This document shows, in pieces, positions 40,306 to 49,343 of a stretch of DNA of 64,000 nt. Numbering within the stretch: position 1 is the stretch's first letter; every line of letters starts with the position of its first letter. Both the position numbers and the translations under genes were made by a program. This DNA is from JACPUX01 sp964517465 (GTDB lineage Bacteria > Pseudomonadota > Gammaproteobacteria > Burkholderiales > Casimicrobiaceae). Under the pieces are notes generated by a model. That model saw nothing but the letters and a program-made list of their open reading frames with translations. It had not been told where the DNA came from and ran no database searches. The stretch covers positions 156,411 to 220,410 of the forward strand of contig CAZFEK010000001.1 of assembly GCA_964517465.1 (NCBI GenBank). The letters run 5' to 3'.

Positions 40306-42636
40306 GTGGCGTGCCTTGATGGGTGGCGCAGAACCCCGAAATCACCGGGTGGTCCGACCCGACTGTGGGTGCTGGCGCTGCTTCTCGTCTGCAATGGCCT
40401 AAGCATCGCCTCGAAAGAGCCGGCGGCGCTAGAACTCGATCGCATCGAGGTGGTGGCCTCGGCGCCTTTGCCCGGGGGAGATCTCCCGCTCGGCTGGGTT
40501 GCGTCGCATGCCCAGGTTCTCGATGGCTCAGTCTTGCAGAGCACCTTGGCCAGCGATCTCGCCGATGTCATGCGGCGTTCCCTGCTCGGCCTTGTGCTGA
40601 CCCCGGCGCAGGGGAATGGCCAGCAACCGGATTTGCTCTTTCGCGGGTTCATGGCATCGCCGCTGGCCGGCAATCCGCAAGGCCTATCAGTCTATTTGGA
40701 TGGCGTAAGGATCAACGAATCTTTCGGCGATGTGGTGAATTGGGATTTCTTGCCGCCGAATGCGATCGCGCGCGTGAGCTTGCTGCCTGGTTCACCGGCC
40801 GCTTTCGGACTCAACACTTTGGGCGGAGCCCTGGTGCTCGACACCCGGAGCGGAGATGTCTCGCCCGGTCTCAACGTCGAAGCGCTGGGCGGGTCTTGGG
40901 GGCGGCAGGGAGCGGGCATAGACTTCGGCAGCGGAACCGCCGACCATCACCTTTTCGTGGCGGCGAACCGGATGCGAGACGCCGGCTGGCGCAGGCATAG
41001 CGGCAGCGAGATTCGGCGAGCCTTTGCCAAGTTCGGCCTGGGGTGGGATCGGTGGGAGCTTTTGGTCGCCTTGCACGGGGCCGACAACCAGCTCGAAGGC
41101 GGGCAGACTCTGCCCTTGGCGATGCTGGACCAACCCCGCCAGGCCTACACCTGGCCCGATCGAAATGAAAACCGGCTGAGTGCGGTTTCCCTGCGCGCCG
41201 CATGGCAGCAGCGGCCGACGCAGCGATGGGACGGAACGATCTATCTGCGCCGCATGAGCAACGCCAATCAATCGAGCAATATTGCCCACGACTTTGATTC
41301 CACACGGGTCGCGGGTTTGGAAAACCCGGAGGGCAGCCTCGATCGATCGGACACCCGCACGCTGGCCTACGGCGCCAGCCTGCAGTGGAACACCACGGCG
41401 CCAAGCGGTCGCTTCGCCAGCCGCAGCCAGGCGGGCCTGTCAGTCGACGCCGGCCTTAGCGACTATTCCCGATGGGAGTTGCCCGGGCTGTTCACGCCTG
41501 ATCGACGCATCAGCCCCATGGGCATCGGGGAGCAAGAAGTCCATGCGCGCACGACGCATCGTTACGCCGGCGCCTTCTTCAGCCACACGGCGTCCTTGGG
41601 TCCATCCTGGCAGTGGCAAGCCGCGGTGCGCTGGAACTTCGCCGCGATACGCCTGCGCGACCTTTCCGGCGAAAACCCGGCGCTGGAAGGGCGGCATCGC
41701 TACGCGCGGTTCAGTCCTTCGGCTTCTGCCGCCTTCGCGCCCAACCGACACGGAAATGCCTTCATCGGTTACAGCGAGGGTATGCGGGTGCCGGCTCCCA
41801 TGGAACTGACTTGCGCCGACCCGGCCGCCCCTTGCAAGCTCCCAAACGCGTTTCTGGCGGATCCTCCGCTGCGCCCGGTGATCGCGCGGACCCTAGAAGC
41901 GGGATGGCGCTCCCGGCCGTCGGAAACGACCCGTCTGAGCCTGGCCGCATTTCGGGCGAGCCTGCGGGACGACATCTGGTTCGTGGGAAGCGAGAACCTC
42001 CACAGCGGCTATTTTCAGAACCTGCCGCGGACTTTGCGCCAGGGTGTCGAAGCCCAGATCGACTGGCATAGCGGCAGCGGGCTGACCCTCGCAGCGAAGT
42101 ACGCCTACACCCGCGCAAGTTTCGCCAGCGCCGTCGAGCTTTCAGCGCCGGCCAACAGCACTGCGGATACGCTGGGCCGCATTCGCGTTCAACCCGGCGA
42201 TCGCCTGTCTGGCATACCGGCGCACCAGCTGAACCTTCGGCTCGCCTACCGCGCCGGCGCTTGGCAGGCCGCGATGGATCTTTATGCCCAAGGGCCGCAG
42301 TTCTCGCGCGGCGATGAAAACAATCTCGACCGGCACGGGCGCCTGCCCGGATTCGCGGTGCTCAACCTGGAGGCCCGTTGCGCGTTGGGCCGGGGCTGGG
42401 AGTTACTCGGGCGTCTGGACAACCTTGCTGACCGCCGTTACGGTGCCTTCGCAGTTTTGGGCGAAAACTTCTTCACCGGACCGGGCGCAAGTTTCGATGC
42501 CGCTCATAAAGCGGCGACCCAGTTTCGCGCCCCAGGCGCTCCGCGCACCTTCTGGCTGGCATTGCGCCACCAATGGCCAGTGCGCAATCGCATCGACTCG
42601 CTGCAAATCTCAAACCAAGGCGGAAATTCAACATGA
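40306..42636 (+). CDS. TonB-dependent outer-membrane receptor (first of two)
   Basis: 776 residues. Signal peptide about 1-37 (LWVLALLLVCNGLSIA), plug domain about 55-180 (LLFRGFMASPLAGNPQGLSVYLDG; NTLGGALVLDTRSG), then a 22-strand barrel ending in Trp-Pro-rich strands. I chose GTG 40306 because AAAGGA lies about six bases upstream and it produces a normal signal; an upstream open frame to 39832 crosses the promoter and repeat and is not credible. Overlaps the next receptor gene as ATGA. Substrate unknown; metal-chelate uptake (lanthanophore) or PQQ uptake is suggested by the neighbouring dehydrogenase. Confidence 0.86.
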   Translation: MACLDGWRRTPKSPGGPTRLWVLALLLVCNGLSIASKEPAALELDRIEVVASAPLPGGDLPLGWVASHAQVLDGSVLQSTLASDLADVMRRSLLGLVLTPAQGNGQQPDLLFRGFMASPLAGNPQGLSVYLDGVRINESFGDVVNWDFLPPNAIARVSLLPGSPAAFGLNTLGGALVLDTRSGDVSPGLNVEALGGSWGRQGAGIDFGSGTADHHLFVAANRMRDAGWRRHSGSEIRRAFAKFGLGWDRWELLVALHGADNQLEGGQTLPLAMLDQPRQAYTWPDRNENRLSAVSLRAAWQQRPTQRWDGTIYLRRMSNANQSSNIAHDFDSTRVAGLENPEGSLDRSDTRTLAYGASLQWNTTAPSGRFASRSQAGLSVDAGLSDYSRWELPGLFTPDRRISPMGIGEQEVHARTTHRYAGAFFSHTASLGPSWQWQAAVRWNFAAIRLRDLSGENPALEGRHRYARFSPSASAAFAPNRHGNAFIGYSEGMRVPAPMELTCADPAAPCKLPNAFLADPPLRPVIARTLEAGWRSRPSETTRLSLAAFRASLRDDIWFVGSENLHSGYFQNLPRTLRQGVEAQIDWHSGSGLTLAAKYAYTRASFASAVELSAPANSTADTLGRIRVQPGDRLSGIPAHQLNLRLAYRAGAWQAAMDLYAQGPQFSRGDENNLDRHGRLPGFAVLNLEARCALGRGWELLGRLDNLADRRYGAFAVLGENFFTGPGASFDAAHKAATQFRAPGAPRTFWLALRHQWPVRNRIDSLQISNQGGNST

Positions 42637-44726
42637 AACGTTTGTTCTGCGGACCTCCGGCCCTGTGCGCCATCGCTCTGGGCTCGCTCTGCTCCAGCGC
42701 CTTGGGCGCAGAAGAACCCAGCCTCGATCCCTTGATCGTTTCGGTGGGCCGGGGCGAGCGCACCAGTCTCGAATTGCCCGCCTCGGCATCGGTGGTCAGT
42801 CGCCGAGAAATCGACGAAGCGACGGCGCGGGTCAATGCCTCCGAAGCCTTGGCGCGAGTCGCCGGACTGACCGCCGCCAATCGCCAAAACTATGCCCAGG
42901 ACTTGCAGATCGCTTCGCGCGGATTTGGCGCCCGCTCCGCCTTCGGCGTGCGCGGCCTGCGGCTCTATACCGACGGCATTCCCGCGACCATGCCCGACGG
43001 GCAGGGTCAGGCGGCCACTTTCGACCTCGATGTCGCCGAGCGCATCGAGGTGCTGCGCGGCCCCTACTCGGTGCTCTTTGGCAATCATGCCGGCGGAGTG
43101 GTGCAGCTCTTCACGCGAGACCCCGAAGGGGAAAAGCCGAGCTTCGATTCGCGCCTCGTGGCCGGCTCCTATGGCAGCTGGAAGGCCGATGCCAACGCCC
43201 TGGGTCGGTTCGGAGCGGTCGCGTATCTGGTCGACAGCTCGCGTTTTGCGAGCGATGGTTATCGTCGACACAGCGCCGTAACGCGCGATCAAGGTCTGGT
43301 CAAACTAAAAGCCCGCATTGAGGGTCTGGGCCGTTTCACCATGGTGCTCAATCAACTGTCGCAAAACGATACCGAAGATCCTTTGGGCCTCACTTGGGAG
43401 ACCTACCTGCGCGATCCGCGTGCGGCCGAGAGCCCAGCATTCCTTTTCAACACCCGCAAGAGCATAGACCATAGGCAGGCTGGCTTGCGCTTCGAAGGCG
43501 AAATGGGGCGGGGTCGGTTCGATGTCGCCGCTTACCTGGGCGATCGGGCGGTGATCCAGCACCAATCGATACCCCAAGCGCCCCAGAACTCGCCGCGCAG
43601 CCCCGGAGGAGTCATCGATTTCGACCGGCAGTTCGGCGGCTTCGATGCTCGGTGGTCCCTTTCCAGCGTCTGGGGATACGAAGGCCTGAGCACCACCCTA
43701 GGGCTCAGCTACGGCAGGTCTCGCGATGACCGCCGCGGATTCTTGAACCACTCGGAGGGAAACCTCGGTGTCACCGGCGCTTTGCGGCGCAAAGAGATCG
43801 ACCGAGTGGACAGCCTCGATCCCTATCTTCAAATCGAGTGGCTGCGCGAACCATGGGAGATCACCGCAGGCTTGCGTCACAACCGAATCAAATTCAAGGT
43901 GCAGGACCAATACCTCGGCAACGGCGACGACAGCGGAGCCGTGCGCTATCGCGAATGGACCGGCATGCTGGGCGGCCGTTATCACCTGGGCGCACACGCA
44001 TTTGTTTATCTCAGCGCGGCGCGCGGCCTGGAGACACCCACCCTCAACGAGCTGTTCTACTCGGGCAGCGGCGCAGGCTTCAACTTTGGCCTGCGCGCGG
44101 CGCGCAGCGACAACCTCGAAGTGGGCATGAAATCCATACTTGCGCCGGGTTTTCGCGCCGATTTGGCCGTTTTCGAAGTGCGCACCCACGACGAACTGGT
44201 GGTCGATGCCGCCAGCGGAGGACGCACCAGCTATCGCAATGCCGCGCGGACTCTGCGTCAAGGCGCGGAGCTGTCCTTGCAGGCAGATCTTGGCGCCGGC
44301 TTGACCTCCACGCTCGCCGTTTCGGCTCTGAGAGCGCATTACGACCAAGGGTTCCAGACCCCCGGCGGTCCCGTCGCCGCGGGCAATCGACTGCCCGCTG
44401 TGCCTGCGGTCTCCGGCTTCGTGGACCTGGTTTGGCGTGACCGCTCGCAGCAAAACGTGCTCGCACTCGAAATGCAGGGGCGCGGCCGCATCTTCGTCGA
44501 GGATCGCAACCTTGCCCAAGCCGCCCCGGGATACGCCATTCTGAATCTGCGGGCCGGTACTTCGTTTCAAGCCGGCGCGTGGGCCTTCAGACCCTTCGTG
44601 CGCATCGAGAATGTGCTCAATCGCAAGTACATCGGCTCGGTGATCGTGGGCGATGCCAACGGCCGCTACTATGAGCCTTCACCGGGAAGGAGCTGGTTTT
44701 TGGGACTCGATTGTCGCTGGCACTGA
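42633..44726 (+). CDS. TonB-dependent outer-membrane receptor (second of two)
   Basis: 697 residues, signal peptide about 1-25 (SLCSSALGA). TonB box candidate DPLIVSVG at 32-39, plug domain about 45-160 (ASRGFGARSAFGVRGLRLYTDGIP; RGPYSVLFGNHAGGVVQLFT), barrel to the end with a terminal FLGLDCRWH strand. It belongs to a different receptor branch from its partner (siderophore/FecA-like plug). Translationally coupled to it (ATGA at 42633-42636), so the two are made together under the sigma-54 promoter. Confidence 0.9.
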   Translation: MKRLFCGPPALCAIALGSLCSSALGAEEPSLDPLIVSVGRGERTSLELPASASVVSRREIDEATARVNASEALARVAGLTAANRQNYAQDLQIASRGFGARSAFGVRGLRLYTDGIPATMPDGQGQAATFDLDVAERIEVLRGPYSVLFGNHAGGVVQLFTRDPEGEKPSFDSRLVAGSYGSWKADANALGRFGAVAYLVDSSRFASDGYRRHSAVTRDQGLVKLKARIEGLGRFTMVLNQLSQNDTEDPLGLTWETYLRDPRAAESPAFLFNTRKSIDHRQAGLRFEGEMGRGRFDVAAYLGDRAVIQHQSIPQAPQNSPRSPGGVIDFDRQFGGFDARWSLSSVWGYEGLSTTLGLSYGRSRDDRRGFLNHSEGNLGVTGALRRKEIDRVDSLDPYLQIEWLREPWEITAGLRHNRIKFKVQDQYLGNGDDSGAVRYREWTGMLGGRYHLGAHAFVYLSAARGLETPTLNELFYSGSGAGFNFGLRAARSDNLEVGMKSILAPGFRADLAVFEVRTHDELVVDAASGGRTSYRNAARTLRQGAELSLQADLGAGLTSTLAVSALRAHYDQGFQTPGGPVAAGNRLPAVPAVSGFVDLVWRDRSQQNVLALEMQGRGRIFVEDRNLAQAAPGYAILNLRAGTSFQAGAWAFRPFVRIENVLNRKYIGSVIVGDANGRYYEPSPGRSWFLGLDCRWH

Positions 44727-44762
44727 GCGAGTCGGGGCTTCTTCCGCAGCTGGCCGCCGAGG

Positions 44763-45515
44763 CTACCAATACGACTCCAGGGTGATCTGGCCCGGGTCCT
44801 TGCGCTTGTTCTTCTTGAACCCTCTGGCTTCGAGCGCCGCCGTGGTGTCGCGCAACATGTCGGGATTGCCGCAGAGCATGACTTGAGAGGAAGAGGCGTC
44901 TAGCCTGAGGCCCGCCTGCGCCTCGAGCTGTCCATCGGCGATGGCTTGGGGGATGCGGCCGGACAAAGTGCCAGGCACTTTTTCTCGGCTCACCATGGGT
45001 AGATAGATCAAACGGCTGGGTAAAGCCGTTTTCCAGGTCGCAATGCGGTCGCGATAGGCCAGTTCGCGCTCTTCGCGCACCGCATGCACCAGCACGATTT
45101 TTCCGAAGCGCTGCCACGCTTCGTCCGTTGCGAGGATGGAAAGAAAAGGGCCCAGGCCGGTGCCGGTCGACAGACACCACAGGGCTTCGCCCGCCGGGAC
45201 CGAGGCCAAGGTGAACAGCCCGCTGGGTTTGGGCGCAAGATAGACGATGCCGCCTTCATTCAGGCGCGCGAGCCGGGGACTGAGGCAACCCTCGGGCAAG
45301 GTGATGAAGTAGAATTCCAATGGGCCGGCACCCGGTGCGTTGACCAGGGAGTAGGGCCGCTCCAGCATCGAACCGTCTTCCTGAGGGAGCGCCAGGCGGG
45401 CGAATTGGCCGGCGACGAAGCTCGGATAAGCGGCCTCCACGGTGATGCTGAACAGCCTATCGGTCCAAGCGGTGCGCGCACGCAAGCGCCCAATCAGCCA
45501 CGGTTTTTCGTTCAT
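44763..45515 (-). CDS. fpr: Ferredoxin-NADP+ reductase
   Basis: 250 residues. FAD domain with RPYSLVNAP (FAD-binding RxYS), NADP domain with STGTGLGPFLSI and CGNPDM, and a C-terminal ESYW as in many betaproteobacterial Fpr proteins. Moves electrons between NADPH and ferredoxin/flavodoxin in the cytoplasm, in general for Fe-S repair, oxidative stress or low-potential ferredoxin supply. GGGAG precedes ATG 45515. Transcribed divergently from the acetyltransferase gene next to it. Confidence 0.93.
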   Translation of the reverse strand: MNEKPWLIGRLRARTAWTDRLFSITVEAAYPSFVAGQFARLALPQEDGSMLERPYSLVNAPGAGPLEFYFITLPEGCLSPRLARLNEGGIVYLAPKPSGLFTLASVPAGEALWCLSTGTGLGPFLSILATDEAWQRFGKIVLVHAVREERELAYRDRIATWKTALPSRLIYLPMVSREKVPGTLSGRIPQAIADGQLEAQAGLRLDASSSQVMLCGNPDMLRDTTAALEARGFKKNKRKDPGQITLESYW

Positions 45516-45579
45516 GCCCAGCTCCCAATTCCGACCGGAATCGCCTCGCGCCACGAAGCACCGCGCCACGAGATCTCCG

Positions 45580-46104
45580 GTGTACTTGCGCTCTCCCGCG
45601 CCCGAGGACGCCGGCGCTTTCTGCGCCGCGGTGCGCGCCAGCACGAAACTGCACCGGCCCTGGGTAGCCCCGCCCGCCACCGCAGCGCGCTTTCGCACCT
45701 GGTTGGGCGCTGCAGAAGACCCGCGCCGCAAGCTCTATCTCGTCTGTCGTCGCAAAGACGACGCCTTGGCCGGTGCTTACATCGTTTCAGAGATCGTGCG
45801 CGGCCCATTCCAGAGCGCATTTCTCGGATATTACGGCTTTTTGCCTCTGGCGCGCCAGGGCTTGATGCGCGCCGGCCTTGACCTCTTGCTGCGCGAGGTT
45901 TTTGGCAGGCTCAAGCTGCATCGCCTCGAAGCCAACATCCAGCCGAGCAACACCGCCTCCATCGCCTTGGTGCGCGGCGCAGGGTTTCGACTCGAAGGAT
46001 ACTCCCGGCGCTATCTCAAGGTGGCAGGGCGCTGGCACGACCACGAGCGCTGGGCGATCGTGGTGGAAGACTGGCGCCGCGGCGCCCAGGCGCAGGTTCG
46101 ATGA
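45580..46104 (+). CDS. GNAT acetyltransferase (RimJ/RimL-like)
   Basis: 174 residues from GTG 45580. RimJ-type GNAT: VYLRSPAPEDAGAF start, acceptor part LHRPWV, and the C-terminal LHRLEANIQPSNTASIALVRGAGFRLEGYSRRYLKV block with cofactor contacts. An ATG at 45514 is in frame but would overlap the fpr start codon on the other strand, so I prefer the GTG; neither has a strong Shine-Dalgarno. Stop overlaps the next gene as ATGA. Probably acetylates a ribosomal-protein-like N-terminus or small amine; target unknown. Confidence 0.8.
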   Translation: MYLRSPAPEDAGAFCAAVRASTKLHRPWVAPPATAARFRTWLGAAEDPRRKLYLVCRRKDDALAGAYIVSEIVRGPFQSAFLGYYGFLPLARQGLMRAGLDLLLREVFGRLKLHRLEANIQPSNTASIALVRGAGFRLEGYSRRYLKVAGRWHDHERWAIVVEDWRRGAQAQVR

Positions 46105-46457
46105 AGTCCGCTCCCGTATTGTTGGCGCTGGTTCTGGGGGCTTGCGCGACGCCGGCACCGCCACTGGGCCAGGCCTTGGCCTTCGGGCCGGTGGAGTTGC
46201 CGCCCCAGGGCTTCCATCAACGCTGCCTCAGGCTGACTCCGGAGAAACGCGTGGCCTACGAATTCACCGCCGATCCGCCGCTGGCATTTGTGATTGAATA
46301 TCGCCAAGGGGACATGGCTCTCCAACCCCTGCGGCGAGATCCCGCCGGAGGTGACGCGGGCTGGTTCCAACCCGAAGCGAGCCGCGAATATTGCCTGCGC
46401 TGGGAGAATGAAACCGCCTACCCGGCACTCCTGCGTTACCAGCTTGCCCCGCGATGA
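46101..46457 (+). CDS. Small predicted lipoprotein
   Basis: 118 residues with signal and lipobox LGAC (Cys15). The mature part is short, beta-rich and has two further cysteines (QRCLRL, REYCLRW). ATGA overlaps on both sides tie it to the GNAT and HAD genes. No family recognised. Confidence 0.75.
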   Translation: MKSAPVLLALVLGACATPAPPLGQALAFGPVELPPQGFHQRCLRLTPEKRVAYEFTADPPLAFVIEYRQGDMALQPLRRDPAGGDAGWFQPEASREYCLRWENETAYPALLRYQLAPR

Positions 46458-47146
46458 CCCGCCCCTTATCCCTTTTGTTCGATCTCGACGGTACGCTCGC
46501 CGACAACCAGCAGGGCATCCTCAATTCAATCCGGCATGCCCTCGACGCCATGGGTCAGCCGACCCCGACCGCCGCGGCCCTGCGCGGCGTAGTCGGCCCG
46601 CCGCTGCGGCAGACTTTCGCCCGCCTGTTGCCCACTGCCGAACTGACCCAGGTCGAACTCGCGGTGAGCCACTATCGCGAGCGTTATCGGGAACTGGGTT
46701 GGGCGGAAAACGCGCTCTACCCCGGCATCGCCCAAGCGCTCGCAGCCTTGGCAGGAACTGGCCATGTGCTTTTTGTGTGCACCAGCAAGCCGCGACCCTT
46801 CGCCGTGCGTATCCTCGAACATTTCGGGCTGGCGAGCTTTTTCCGCGGCATCTATGGGCCGGAACTCGACGGCCGTTTCGACCACAAGGACCAATTGCTG
46901 GGTCATCTGCTCGGCGTGGAAGGCCTCGACCCCAAAACTTGTTTGATGATCGGTGACCGGGAGCACGATGCTTTGGCGGCGCGTGCCCACGGTGTGGCCG
47001 CTTTGGGTGTGCTTTACGGTTTCGGTTCGGCAGCCGAACTCCAGGCGGCAGGGGTGATGGCGCTGGTTTCGCACCCCGCGGAGCTTCCAGAAGCGGTGCG
47101 GGTATGGAGTGAACGCGATGAATGCGGGCCGGCGCCAACGCCTTAG
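46454..47146 (+). CDS. HAD hydrolase, phosphoglycolate-phosphatase-like
   Basis: 230 residues. Motif I DLDGTLADN (Asp10/Asp12), motif II CTSKPR, motif III Lys (HKDQLL) and motif IV MIGDREHDALAA. The cap domain and GTLADN form fit the Gph/5'-nucleotidase-like group. Last gene of a tightly overlapping GNAT-lipoprotein-HAD set. Substrate not predictable. Confidence 0.88.
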   Translation: MTRPLSLLFDLDGTLADNQQGILNSIRHALDAMGQPTPTAAALRGVVGPPLRQTFARLLPTAELTQVELAVSHYRERYRELGWAENALYPGIAQALAALAGTGHVLFVCTSKPRPFAVRILEHFGLASFFRGIYGPELDGRFDHKDQLLGHLLGVEGLDPKTCLMIGDREHDALAARAHGVAALGVLYGFGSAAELQAAGVMALVSHPAELPEAVRVWSERDECGPAPTP

Positions 47147-47165
47147 GCGAGGGCTGCAAACTCAG

Positions 47166-48086
47166 TCAAATCGGATCCCAGGAAAACACATCCGTCGTCT
47201 TGTCGAGCGGGGTGAAGGCGCCCCTCAGCGACGCCATGCCGTGCTCGTGCAGGGTCTCGGGCGTCCAGCCCTCACTGCGGTGCACCGAGCGCACCGGTCG
47301 CGGCTGGCTCATGACGAAAACTTCGTTGTTACGCACCGCGAAAATCTGCGCATTGACCTCTTTGGCGGCATCGCTGGCCAGGTAAATCACCAAGGGTGCG
47401 ATCTTGGCCGGAGTCATTTGTTTCAAGCGCTCGATGCGCGCTTGTTGCGCCGGCGTATCGGCCGGAATGGAGGCGATCATGCGGCTCCAGGCAAAGGGCG
47501 CAATACAATTGGAGCGCACGCCGAAGTTGGCCATGTCGAGGGCGATGGACTTGGAGAGCGCGGCAATGCCCAGCTTGGCCGCCGAATAATTGGCTTGCCC
47601 CACCATGCCGATGAGCCCCGAAGTCGAGGTCATGTGCACAAAAGCGCCTGACCCCTGTTCGCGAAAGTGGCTTGCCGCGGCGCGGGAAACATAATAGCTG
47701 CCGTAGAGATGCACTTTGATCACCGCGTCCCACTCTTCTTCGCTCATCTTGTGGAAAAAACGGTCGCGCAAGATGCCGGCGTTGTTGACCACGGCGTCGA
47801 CCCTTCCGAAAGTGTCCATCGCGGTTTGCACGATGCGCCCCGCAGACGCCGCGTCCGACACGCTGTCCGTGTTGGCTACCGCCTCGCCGCCCGCCGCTTT
47901 GATCTCTTCCACGACCTGCTGCGCGGGGCCCGCGCTCTGGCCTTCGCCCCCGAGCGAGGCACCGATGTCGTTGACCACCACTTTGGCGCCGTACCGACCG
48001 GCAAGGAGCGCGATGTCCCGACCGATGCCGCCGCCGGCGCCGGTGACGATGAGGACTTTGTTTTCGAGCGTAACGAACGAGGTCAT
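47166..48086 (-). CDS. Short-chain dehydrogenase with C-terminal extension (3-hydroxyacyl-CoA dehydrogenase-like)
   Basis: 306 residues. NAD site TGAGGGIGRDIAL, VNNAG, catalytic Ser in TSTSG and YxxxK as YSAAK. The long start GKVVVNDIGASLGGEG and the extension after the core (SEGWTPETLHEHG) resemble the SDR part of multifunctional beta-oxidation proteins, which use 3-hydroxyacyl-CoA. Downstream of the Rrf2 gene by 77 bp on the same strand. Could act in a CoA-thioester pathway linked to the aromatic genes further right (inference). Confidence 0.87.
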   Translation of the reverse strand: MTSFVTLENKVLIVTGAGGGIGRDIALLAGRYGAKVVVNDIGASLGGEGQSAGPAQQVVEEIKAAGGEAVANTDSVSDAASAGRIVQTAMDTFGRVDAVVNNAGILRDRFFHKMSEEEWDAVIKVHLYGSYYVSRAAASHFREQGSGAFVHMTSTSGLIGMVGQANYSAAKLGIAALSKSIALDMANFGVRSNCIAPFAWSRMIASIPADTPAQQARIERLKQMTPAKIAPLVIYLASDAAKEVNAQIFAVRNNEVFVMSQPRPVRSVHRSEGWTPETLHEHGMASLRGAFTPLDKTTDVFSWDPI

Positions 48087-48163
48087 GAAGATGTTCCGAT
48101 GGCTGAGGGGAGTGGGGTTCAGACCGGCAGCGGCAGGTGGCGCGTCGTTCCGATCAGGCAAAA

Positions 48164-48610
48164 TCAGGAGGGTAGGGCGGCAGTCTCGCGTTCCGCGGCG
48201 CTCGCTTCGCGTTCGATCAGTTTCAACATGGTGTCGATGGAAATCGAGCGGAAGGTGGCTTTCGCGGTTTCGTCGATTTCAGAGAGGACGTGGGTGATTG
48301 CCTTGCCCACATCGGTGGTGTGCTCCTTGTCGCCGCTTTCGGCTGGTCGCGCGCTGATGTCTTCGAACAGTTCGATGATGTCGTAGAGCGTGAGCCGCTT
48401 GGCATTGCCTTTGAAGCGGTAGCCCCCGCCCACCCCGCGCGAGGCTTCCACCAATCCCATGCGCCCGAGGTGGCGCAGCACCTTGGCCAAGTGATGCGGT
48501 GAAACTCCATACTTCTCGGCAATATGCGCAGCCGAAATCTGCCGCGTGGGGTCGGACGCGGCTTCCAGAATGCTGCACAAAGCGATGGTTGTGTTCTTTT
48601 GCAATTTCAT
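48164..48610 (-). CDS. Rrf2-family transcriptional regulator
   Basis: 148 residues. Winged HTH: ISAAHIAEKYGVSPHHLAKVLRHLGRMGLVEASRGVGGGYRF. The three-cysteine cluster of IscR/NsrR is absent (one Cys near the N-terminus), so it should not bind an Fe-S cluster in the usual way. GGAGG precedes ATG 48610. It lies 50 bp after the GNAT gene, whose upstream region carries a palindrome (49232-49247) that is a good candidate for its own operator. Confidence 0.88.
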   Translation of the reverse strand: MKLQKNTTIALCSILEAASDPTRQISAAHIAEKYGVSPHHLAKVLRHLGRMGLVEASRGVGGGYRFKGNAKRLTLYDIIELFEDISARPAESGDKEHTTDVGKAITHVLSEIDETAKATFRSISIDTMLKLIEREASAAERETAALPS

Positions 48611-48660
48611 CCCGGCCTCCCGCAAACGGTTCAGTGCATTTTGGCTTGAGCTGGGCAGGC

Positions 48661-49197
48661 TTAGGTGAGATCTCTTTCCAGCGCGATGAAGGGCGCGGCC
48701 ATCATGCCTTGGCTGCGGAAGAAGGACATGATGAGCCCGTTGTCCCGCGCCAGCATGGTGCGCACCTTGGTCACACCGGAACGCTTGAAGCCCGCGCAAA
48801 TCGCGTCCAGGAGTTTGCTGCCGATGCCGCCTTCGCGGGTTTCGGGCCGAACGTTGATACCGAAGACCCAGCCGCAAGGGGCAGAACCAAACTCCCAATC
48901 GCGCACTTCGCCAATGATGTAACCTTGCAAAATGCCGCCATCATCGGCGACGAGAAACAATCGGTTCTGATGGGAACGCAGGCCATAACGATGAAAAAGT
49001 TCATACCAATAGTCGACCTTCTCGATCCCGGTGATCTCGGTGTCGATGGCAATCACTTGATCAAGGTCGTCGGCTTCGGCGGGGCGTATGCGCAGGCCGC
49101 GGGACTCGGGCATCGGCGGTGGGGAGACCGCCGCAGCAGCTGCCGCTCTTTCTTCGCTCCGAAGACTGGCTCGAGACCTTTTCTTGGCCGGGGGCAT
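48661..49197 (-). CDS. GNAT acetyltransferase
   Basis: 178 residues. Single GNAT domain from about residue 34 (RGLRIRPAEADDLDQVIAID) with the acetyl-CoA loop RPETREGGIGSKLLDAI. The N-terminal 28 residues are Arg/Ala/Pro-rich and may not be translated; ATG 49113 is the alternative start. Shows local likeness to the tandem GNAT protein at 62478 (DLDQVIAIDTEITG versus DLPHVAAIDKRITG). First gene of GNAT-Rrf2(-SDR). Confidence 0.82.
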   Translation of the reverse strand: MPPAKKRSRASLRSEERAAAAAAVSPPPMPESRGLRIRPAEADDLDQVIAIDTEITGIEKVDYWYELFHRYGLRSHQNRLFLVADDGGILQGYIIGEVRDWEFGSAPCGWVFGINVRPETREGGIGSKLLDAICAGFKRSGVTKVRTMLARDNGLIMSFFRSQGMMAAPFIALERDLT

Positions 49198-49231
49198 TTA
49201 CAAGATCCCTGACTTTCGTCAAAATAGATTG

Positions 49232-49247
49232 TGGTATTTAAGTACCA
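49232..49247. promoter_or_regulatory. Palindromic operator candidate, site 1 (GNAT-Rrf2 / binding-protein divergent region)
   Basis: TGGTATTTAAGTACCA is a 16-bp palindrome with one mismatched pair. It is 35 bp before the GNAT ATG and 97 bp before the divergent transporter binding-protein ATG. 13 of 16 bases, plus the following ATTAC, recur at 61875-61890 upstream of the hemerythrin gene. The nearby Rrf2 regulator is the obvious candidate binder. Confidence 0.6.
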
Positions 49248-49343
49248 TATTACCATAATATTCCGGTTGCCAATCGGGTCAAGCATTCCGATCGGCTTCC
49301 ACAACGGCGTAACAAGCCTAACCCCCTTATTGGAGGATGGATT

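Noticed and set aside
39669..40319. Plus-strand frame whose end (around GGWRLRTHDFS) resembles the minus-strand frame at 63404-63658 (around GGRRLRTQNLS)
   Set aside because: The similarity comes from the shared dispersed repeat. One frame crosses the PQQ dehydrogenase start and the promoters and the other overlaps the cspA terminator, so they are not genes.
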